From assembly GCA_009844885.1 (NCBI GenBank), contig VYAQ01000359.1, positions 1 through 32,414 on the forward strand: a DNA stretch of 32,414 bases, in the 5' to 3' direction. The stretch is from Gemmatimonadota bacterium (GTDB lineage: Bacteria > Gemmatimonadota > Gemmatimonadetes > Longimicrobiales > Gaopeijiaceae). The position numbers were made by a program, and so were the translations under genes. The notes below the pieces were generated by a model. The model was not told the DNA's origin and did not search any database. It saw only the letters and a list, made by a program, of their open reading frames with translations. This document shows positions 27,234 to 32,414 of this stretch, piece by piece (position 1 is the first letter of the stretch; each line of letters starts with the position of its first letter).

Positions 27234-28436
27234 ATGGCCGAGCCGGAAATGGGCGCGGAGTTTTCAGCCGGAGGCGTTGTTTCGGACTCCCGCTACTACG
27301 CCGGTGCCGTCGAGTCTCTGCGTAGCGCCTGCGCCCAGATCGGCGAGGCCGCCGACGCTGCCCAGCGGTCCGGCTTTTTTGCCCGCGTCACCGACTGGAA
27401 AGACGAGGCCGACGCCTCAGCCCTCGACGCCGACAAGGCCGCGGTCATGGCTATGGCCGAGGCGCTGCGGGCCAAAGAGGCGGTTGCCGCTTATGCCGAC
27501 GCCGCCCGCAAAACGCTGGCCGAGGTCACTGCCGCCTTCGCCGCCGCCTCGATGCCCGACAGCCCTGCGGGGGGTGCCGCGATGGAGTCGGCGGATGGGG
27601 ACGAAATGCAGGATGCCGCCCCGCAGGAGGTTGAAGCAGAGGGAGCGTTCTCGGGCCACTTGTCCGATGCACTGGTGGCGCTAGCCGAGGAGCGGGAGCG
27701 AGACGCTGAAGGAGGCGATGACGACGATTACGGCAAGCTGGCCCAAACCCTGTCGGTGTTGGCGGGAGCCCGGTCCGCCTATAGAGCGGTGGACGAGGCG
27801 CTGATTCTGCTGGCCAACGCCCGGACCACCTATCTGAAGGAGTCGCTGGCCGCCGCGCAAACCGCCCTGGCCGCCGACTTGAAAGCCGCGGTGGCCGACG
27901 ACATACGAACCACCTCCATCGGCCAGTTCCGCTCGGCGCTGACCACTCTGGCCGTGACCCGAACGGCCTACAACGCCGAGGTGGCCGACGAGCTGTGGGG
28001 GGCGCTGGCCGAAGCCCGAACCAACTTGGCCGCAGCCACCGCCACAGTGCTCGAAATCCAAGCCGCCGCCGGCGATCCCGGTGCCGCCGATGATGTCCAC
28101 GCCGCCTCAGCCCTGGCCTATTCGTTCAACGACTCGGGCACCCCCACTGGCATCTACGACGCGGCTCGAGATGTCGTGATCGAGGCAAAGGACTACCGGC
28201 GCCGGGCCCAGAGCGCCTGCGATGCGGTGGATGTGCTGCTGGTGGAGAACCGGGCGGTGGCCGCCGACGCCCTGATCGAAGCAAGGTCGGTGGTCGGCGC
28301 CGGGGCGCTGTTCGAGATTCGCACCGCCTACGACACAACCAGCGCAGCCATGGACGCTCTGTTCGGGGCTCGGGCGGCCTTCGAGGTTGGATTCGACTTC
28401 ACGCTGCCCGAGATCTTCGGCGACTTCGAGATCTGA
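27234..28436 (+). CDS. Alanine-rich helical protein with repeated AR-x-x-Y motifs, function unknown
   Basis: A 400-residue protein, very rich in Ala, Asp and Glu, predicted almost wholly alpha-helical, with no signal peptide or membrane segment. A degenerate motif recurs: GARSAYRAVDEAL, NARTTYLKESL, VTRTAYNAEVADEL, EARTNLAAATATV, EIRTAYDTTSAAM and GARAAFEVGF. The region around 100-165 is acidic and low in complexity, probably disordered. Codon use is strongly coding (G/C in third positions). I recognise no family. It could be a coiled-coil structural or scaffold protein. The gene stands between the divergent transporter and a convergent CopD-like gene. Confidence 0.75.
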   Translation: MAEPEMGAEFSAGGVVSDSRYYAGAVESLRSACAQIGEAADAAQRSGFFARVTDWKDEADASALDADKAAVMAMAEALRAKEAVAAYADAARKTLAEVTAAFAAASMPDSPAGGAAMESADGDEMQDAAPQEVEAEGAFSGHLSDALVALAEERERDAEGGDDDDYGKLAQTLSVLAGARSAYRAVDEALILLANARTTYLKESLAAAQTALAADLKAAVADDIRTTSIGQFRSALTTLAVTRTAYNAEVADELWGALAEARTNLAAATATVLEIQAAAGDPGAADDVHAASALAYSFNDSGTPTGIYDAARDVVIEAKDYRRRAQSACDAVDVLLVENRAVAADALIEARSVVGAGALFEIRTAYDTTSAAMDALFGARAAFEVGFDFTLPEIFGDFEI

Positions 28437-28449
28437 ACCCGGGTTCCCT

Positions 28450-28854
28450 CTATAGGGCAACACCCACCAGCACGGCGCCGATTGAGGCCACGCCAGACAG
28501 CGAGCCCATCATGGCGATTCGGCGGCGGTCGGTGGCCTTGGTGTGCAGCCAGGCGGTCACCCCGGTGGCAATCACCAGCACCAGCTTGATGGTGAGGGTG
28601 ATGTGGTAGCTGTTGGCCGCGTCGTCGAATTCCACCTCGAGCAGGTTCCACAGGCCCGACAGCACCGCCAGCCAGAAGAACGGCCACGCCACCCGGGCGA
28701 ACTGCTGGGCGGCGGCCTGGGTGGCCTCGGGACCTATCCGGCGCAGGGCCGGCACCAAGGCGGCGACAATGACTTGGCCTCCCACCCACACCGCCGCGCC
28801 CAGGATGTGGAGGAAAACCCGGAGGGTGTCGAGGTCCCAATTGGCTTCGATCAT
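28450..28854 (-). CDS. Small CopD/DUF2269-like integral membrane protein
   Basis: A 134-residue protein with four hydrophobic segments. The first (DTLRVFLHILGAAVWVGGQV, 9-28) has the L-H-x-L-G-x-A-x-W-V-G-G signature of CopD-like and DUF2269 membrane proteins, with H16 in the helix. Later segments are WPFFWLAVLSGLWNLLEVEF and TIKLVLVIATGVTAWLHTKA. Family members are linked to copper handling or haem-bearing membrane complexes, but for such short forms the role is unknown. It ends 13 bases from the convergent alanine-rich gene and starts 47 bases from a divergent gene. Confidence 0.8.
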   Translation of the reverse strand: MIEANWDLDTLRVFLHILGAAVWVGGQVIVAALVPALRRIGPEATQAAAQQFARVAWPFFWLAVLSGLWNLLEVEFDDAANSYHITLTIKLVLVIATGVTAWLHTKATDRRRIAMMGSLSGVASIGAVLVGVAL

Positions 28855-28901
28855 GGGCTCAACTTAGTGGTCGGCCTGGTTGGGGTTGGTACCGTCGCGC
28901 C

Positions 28902-29639
28902 ATGAGCATCGACCGAACCGTCTTTCAGCAAGCCCTGCGATCCGACGGCGAGGCCATCGCCGCAGCCGGCCGGCGGGACATCGACGCCGCGGTGCCGTCG
29001 TGCCCGGGCTGGACCGTGCACAAGCTCTTGGCCCACGTGGGCCGGGTGTACCGCTCGGTGGGGCGCCACGTGGCCGAGCGGGCCACCGAGATGATTTCTG
29101 CCGACGAGATCCCCCGCCCTCCCGAGGGCGACGCCATCGTGGAGTGGTTCGAGGAGGGGCACCAGTTTGTACAGGAGGCGCTCGATGGGGCCGACCCCGA
29201 CGAGGCGGTGTGGAGCTGGGCCGGGCAGAACACCATGGCCTTTTATTTCCGCCGCATGGCCCACGAGACCGCGGTGCACCGCTGGGACGCCGAGGCCGCC
29301 TTCGGAGCTCCCGGACCAATCGACTCCGACCTGGGGGCCGACGGCGTGAGCGAGCTGTTCGAGGTGGTGCTGCCGTTTGCGGTGGCCAACTGGGACATGA
29401 CCCTGCCCGATGCCAGCCTCCATCTGCACCGCACCGACGGAGACGGCGAGTGGCTGCTGGTCAACGACGGAGGCCGCATCAAGATGAGCTTCGAGCACGC
29501 CAAGGGCGATGCCGCGGTGCGCGCCAGCGGCACCGATCTGCTGTTGCTGGCGTGGGAGCGCATCGGGCTGGACAGCCCCGGTGTGGAGACCTTCGGCGAC
29601 GCCGACGCGGCGCGGGCCTGGTTCGCCCTGTCCCGCTAG
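28902..29639 (+). CDS. Maleylpyruvate isomerase family mycothiol-dependent enzyme
   Basis: A 245-residue DinB/MDMPI-fold protein. The N-terminal helical bundle has VPSCPGWTVHKLLAHVGRVY (28-47) and FRRMAHETAVHRWDAEAAFG, which bring the metal-binding histidines together. The C-terminal part (LHLHRTDGDGEWLL, then KGDAAVRASGTDLLLLAWER) is the usual small second domain. Family members use mycothiol, the actinobacterial thiol, for isomerisation or transfer reactions, including detoxification; the substrate here is unknown. It is followed after 19 bases by a membrane protein gene, possibly in one transcript. Confidence 0.87.
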   Translation: MSIDRTVFQQALRSDGEAIAAAGRRDIDAAVPSCPGWTVHKLLAHVGRVYRSVGRHVAERATEMISADEIPRPPEGDAIVEWFEEGHQFVQEALDGADPDEAVWSWAGQNTMAFYFRRMAHETAVHRWDAEAAFGAPGPIDSDLGADGVSELFEVVLPFAVANWDMTLPDASLHLHRTDGDGEWLLVNDGGRIKMSFEHAKGDAAVRASGTDLLLLAWERIGLDSPGVETFGDADAARAWFALSR

Positions 29640-29658
29640 AGTCGCCGAGCAGCCCCTC

Positions 29659-30345
29659 ATGACCGACGACACATCCCCATCAACGCCGATTCCGTCGGCC
29701 CCCACCCGGGCCGATGTGTTCGACCAATACATGCCCATCGTGCTGTTCTTGGTGTTCAACAGCGTGGCAGGGCTGGTCTGGGCCATCGGGGCTATGACGC
29801 TCTGGGCTGTCAAGGCCCAGGTGAGCCGCTATCGCAGGGGCCTGCCCTTCGGCCGGGTGATGCCTATCATTGTTTTGTATCTGCTGGTCCGGGGAACGCT
29901 GGGCATCATCTACGACAGCGAGGAGGTGTATTTCGGCATCGGCATCGGGGTCAAGGGACTGGCCGCGGTGGCCTTGGTGGTATCGGTTGCCATGGGCCGC
30001 AGCGCGATGGGCTACGCCTTCTCCTACCTGGTGTCGGTAGACCGCTCCGTCAAAGCCCACCCCGAGTACCGAGCGGCTATGAGCCGGGTCACCCTTGGGG
30101 TGGCGCTGGTGGTGTTCGCCAGCGTCGGCTTCGACACCTGGCTGATTCGGCACGCCTCGATCAACGAGTTCGTGCTCATCCGCTTGGGCGTCAACTGGGG
30201 GGCGTCGATCGCCACACTTTTGTCCATCGGCCTATACCTCGACCGCCGACTGCGGCGAACCCCCGATTTTCCTGGTTTGCTGCCTTTGATGGAGCGGCGA
30301 TTGGGATCCCTCGGCTTCAACCCGCCGCCTTCCTCTGAAGGGTGA
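29659..30345 (+). CDS. Multi-pass membrane protein of unknown function (VC0807/DUF3159-like build)
   Basis: A 228-residue protein. ATG 29659 (MTDDTSPSTPIPSAPTRADV) is chosen; the open frame runs back into the preceding gene but that part reads as a Cys/Pro-rich shadow. A short disordered N-terminus is followed by about five or six hydrophobic helices: YMPIVLFLVFNSVAGLVWAI (24-43), VMPIIVLYLLVRGTLGII, GIGVKGLAAVALVVSVAMG, VTLGVALVVFASVGFDTWLI and NWGASIATLLSIGLYL. The layout resembles VC0807-like and DUF3159 proteins, whose roles are unknown. It may share a transcript with the preceding mycothiol-dependent enzyme. Confidence 0.78.
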   Translation: MTDDTSPSTPIPSAPTRADVFDQYMPIVLFLVFNSVAGLVWAIGAMTLWAVKAQVSRYRRGLPFGRVMPIIVLYLLVRGTLGIIYDSEEVYFGIGIGVKGLAAVALVVSVAMGRSAMGYAFSYLVSVDRSVKAHPEYRAAMSRVTLGVALVVFASVGFDTWLIRHASINEFVLIRLGVNWGASIATLLSIGLYLDRRLRRTPDFPGLLPLMERRLGSLGFNPPPSSEG

Positions 30346-30395
30346 TCGGCTGGCCGGGGTGACCGGGTGCCACCGCCATCATTAGAGTCTCGGCC

Positions 30396-31298
30396 ATGGC
30401 TGAGAATAACTGGGGCAGATGGGGCGACGACGACGAGCGGGGGGCGCTGAATCTGCTCACCCCTGAGGTGGTGAAAGAGGCCAGTGCGTCGATCACCACT
30501 GGGAAGGTGTACCCGCTGGGCATTCCCATCCAATCGCAGGGTGTGCCCATCATGGACTACCGGGGCACGCCAATGCGGCTCACCCTCCAGAACGCCTCCG
30601 ACGAGGGCATCTATGCGGCCTACGGCTGCCACGACGGCACTGGGGCCCACGAGGACGTGCTGGTGTTCGCCTCCCATACCACCAGCCACATGGACGCCCT
30701 GTGCCACGTGTACGGCCAAGATCAGCACTACAACGGCTTCTCCAAGGAGGCCATGAAGACCCACACCGGAGCCTCCCGGCTGGGCATCGAGAAGGTGGGC
30801 GCCATCGCTGGCCGGGCCGTGCTGTTGGACATGGTGGCCCACATGGGTGCCGACAATTGGCTGGAGGCGGGCACGCCGATCAGCGGGGCCGACATGGCCG
30901 CCTGCGCCGAGGCCCAGGGCACACCGGTGCGAGCGGGCGACATCGTGCTGATCCGCACCGGCTACCTCGACATGTGGTGGTCGATCGAAGCCGACCCCAC
31001 CGCCGAGCAGCCCTTCGCCCAGCCGGGCATCAACAACGACGGTGCCAGGTGGCTGGCCGAGAGGGATGTCGTGGCTGTGGGGTCCGACAACGCCGCCATC
31101 GAGGTCATCCCGTTCGACGAGAACGACTTCCTCACCGTGCACAAGATCCTGCTGGTGGGCGCGGGCATCTACATGCTGGAGTTCCTGAGCTTCTCTGAGA
31201 TGGCCGCCGACGGGTGCCACGAGGGCTTCATGACCGTGTCCCCGCTCAATGTGACCGGGGCTACCGGCAGCCCGATCAACCCCGTGGTCATCGGGTAG
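30396..31298 (+). CDS. Cyclase family protein (kynurenine formamidase-like hydrolase)
   Basis: A 300-residue metal-dependent hydrolase of the cyclase/kynurenine formamidase fold. It begins MAENNWGRWGDDDERGALNL, typical of the family. The metal-binding signature H-x-G-T-H-x-D-x-P-x-H appears as HTTSHMDALCH (94-104; H94, H98, D100, H104). Further segments are GAIAGRAVLLDMVAHMG, VRAGDIVLIRTGYLD and WLAERDVVAVGSDNAAIEV. Such enzymes cleave amides, esters or lactones. It is followed after eight bases by a CoA-transferase gene, suggesting a joint catabolic operon. Substrate not known. Confidence 0.9.
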   Translation: MAENNWGRWGDDDERGALNLLTPEVVKEASASITTGKVYPLGIPIQSQGVPIMDYRGTPMRLTLQNASDEGIYAAYGCHDGTGAHEDVLVFASHTTSHMDALCHVYGQDQHYNGFSKEAMKTHTGASRLGIEKVGAIAGRAVLLDMVAHMGADNWLEAGTPISGADMAACAEAQGTPVRAGDIVLIRTGYLDMWWSIEADPTAEQPFAQPGINNDGARWLAERDVVAVGSDNAAIEVIPFDENDFLTVHKILLVGAGIYMLEFLSFSEMAADGCHEGFMTVSPLNVTGATGSPINPVVIG

Positions 31299-31306
31299 CT
31301 CCGCCC

Positions 31307-32414
31307 ATGCCCGAGATGGCCGGAGGAGGCCTGCTGGGCACCCCTGATGGGGCGGTGCTCGATCAGGTGCGAGTGCTGGAGCTCACCCGCACTATCGGCG
31401 GGGCCTACACCGCCAAGCTGTTTGCCGACGCCGGAGCCGAGGTGGTCAAAGTCGAGCCTCCCGGCGGCGACCGATTGCGGTCGTGGTCGGCATCGGGCTC
31501 GCCCGCGGGCGGCGATTCCGGTGACGGGGCGTTTTTCCAGTTCCTCAATGCGGGCAAGCGCAGCGTGGTGATCGACTTGGACGACCCTGGAGGCCGGGAC
31601 CAGTTCATGGCGCTGGCGGCCACCGCCGATCTGGTGGTGGAGGACTTGGGTGCCGGAACGGTCGAGGCTATGGGCCTGAGCCACGCCGAGTTGAACGAAA
31701 GCAACCCCTCTTTGGCGCTGCTGTCGATTTCCCCGTGGGGCCGCGGCGGGCCGTGGGACCAGCGTCCGGCCAACGAGTTCACCCTCCAATCCTGGGTGGG
31801 CTCCACCCACAGCCGGGGCATTCCCAACGAGATGCCCCTCGGCGTGGGGGGCAAATTGGGGGAATTCCTGGTGGCGGCCAACGCCGCCGCTCTGGGGCTG
31901 GCCGCGCTGATGGCCGCCCGGCGAGACTACGCCCGGGGCGAGCACGTAGACGTGTCGGCCTATGAGGCCATGACCACCAGCTTCGTGGTGTACGCCCACC
32001 TCTATGCGGCCTACGCCTCTGATGCCCGCACCGGGGCCACCCGCTCCATCGAGATCCCCTCGGTGGAGCCAGCCAAAGACGGCTGGGTGGGCTTCTGCAC
32101 CATCACCGGCCAGCAGTTCAAGGATTTCTGCGTGGTCATCGACGACCCCGAGATGGCCGAAGCCCCGAGGCTGGCCAGCGGCGACGGACGGATGGACCAC
32201 CGCGACGAGGTGTGGAACCGCATTGCCCGTTTCACCCAGGCCCACACCGTGGACGAAATCGTGGACAAGGCCACCATGCTGCGAGTGCCGGTGGCCCCCA
32301 TCGGCGACGGCAGCCGGGTGGCCCAGATCGACCATTTCGCCGAGCGGGGGGTGTACGTGGAGAACCCCGGCGGTTTCACCCAGCCCCGAGTGCCCTATCA
32401 GCTCAGTGCTCGCC
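31307..32414 (+). CDS. CaiB/BaiF family CoA-transferase, cut by window end
   Basis: The frame opens at ATG 31307, eight bases after the cyclase stop, and stays open to the window edge (369 codons). Typical family segments are VRVLELTRTIGGAYTAKLFA (21-40), AGAEVVKVEPPGGDRLR, LNAGKRSVVIDLDDPGG, LVVEDLGAGTVEAMGL, LLSISPWGRGGPW and GEHVDVSAYEAM. These type III CoA-transferases move CoA between carboxylic acids. At the place where formyl-CoA transferase has its nucleophilic Asp there appears to be E186 (LGEFLVAANAAALGL), as in a subset of the family. It probably belongs to one catabolic operon with the cyclase gene. The C-terminus is not visible. Confidence 0.9.
   Translation, partial: MPEMAGGGLLGTPDGAVLDQVRVLELTRTIGGAYTAKLFADAGAEVVKVEPPGGDRLRSWSASGSPAGGDSGDGAFFQFLNAGKRSVVIDLDDPGGRDQFMALAATADLVVEDLGAGTVEAMGLSHAELNESNPSLALLSISPWGRGGPWDQRPANEFTLQSWVGSTHSRGIPNEMPLGVGGKLGEFLVAANAAALGLAALMAARRDYARGEHVDVSAYEAMTTSFVVYAHLYAAYASDARTGATRSIEIPSVEPAKDGWVGFCTITGQQFKDFCVVIDDPEMAEAPRLASGDGRMDHRDEVWNRIARFTQAHTVDEIVDKATMLRVPVAPIGDGSRVAQIDHFAERGVYVENPGGFTQPRVPYQLSAR

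Noticed and set aside
28851-29813. 320-aa minus-strand open frame opposite the mycothiol-dependent enzyme
   Set aside because: Shadow frame with repetitive His/Gly content and no family motif.
30024-31220. 398-aa minus-strand open frame opposite the cyclase gene
   Set aside because: Shadow frame; the plus strand carries the HTTSHMDALCH metal motif.
31169-32335. 388-aa minus-strand open frame opposite the CoA-transferase
   Set aside because: Gly/His/Val-rich shadow of a strongly GC-biased plus-strand gene whose product matches CaiB/BaiF.

Overview
The window looks like a high-GC chromosomal segment from an actinobacterium, possibly an uncultured Acidimicrobiia-like lineage. That guess rests on a luciferase-like F420-type oxidoreductase, a mycothiol-dependent maleylpyruvate isomerase family enzyme, frequent GTG/TTG starts and high GC. 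I saw no rRNA, tRNA, transposase, integrase or CRISPR array, and the genus cannot be told from sequence alone.

Positions 1 to about 24150 form a dense anti-phage defence island. From left to right: (i) the C-terminal half of a SNF2-type helicase with a DUF3883 end, whose frame carries an in-frame amber codon at 29-31; (ii) a structured intergenic stretch and two tiny overlapping genes (1972-2347); (iii) an AAA ATPase plus RloB (Toprim-like) pair of the RloAB/AbiL type (2504-4430); (iv) a SIR2-APAZ protein and a short prokaryotic Argonaute joined by an ATGA overlap (4791-8098), i.e. a short-pAgo/SIR2 NAD-depletion system (SPARSA type); (v) on the minus strand, a 138-aa protein followed with an ATGA overlap by a 1469-aa protein with a PD-(D/E)XK-like domain (8280-13102), a candidate undescribed two-gene system; (vi) a DUF1156 adenine-methyltransferase-like protein (13252-15996); (vii) a minus-strand VapBC toxin-antitoxin and a 1161-aa SIR2 protein resembling defence-associated sirtuins (16011-20331); (viii) a DUF499 ATPase with an N-terminal Swt1-type HEPN domain (20471-23710) and a small membrane-anchored protein (23715-24146).

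Helicase/DUF3883, DUF1156 methylase and DUF499 ATPase are families known to co-occur in one restriction-like defence system. Here they lie on the same strand but are separated by other defence modules, as if these were inserted between the genes of an older system. Two unrelated SIR2 effectors, a HEPN domain, a Toprim-like protein and several toxin-antitoxin-like pairs suggest that many of the modules act by abortive infection.

From 24242 onward the content shifts to housekeeping and metabolic genes: an F420-type oxidoreductase, a toxin-antitoxin-like pair, an orphan mobile mystery protein A regulator, a formate/nitrite transporter, an alanine-rich helical protein, a CopD-like membrane protein, a mycothiol-dependent enzyme, a multi-pass membrane protein, a cyclase-family hydrolase and a CaiB/BaiF CoA-transferase cut by the window end.
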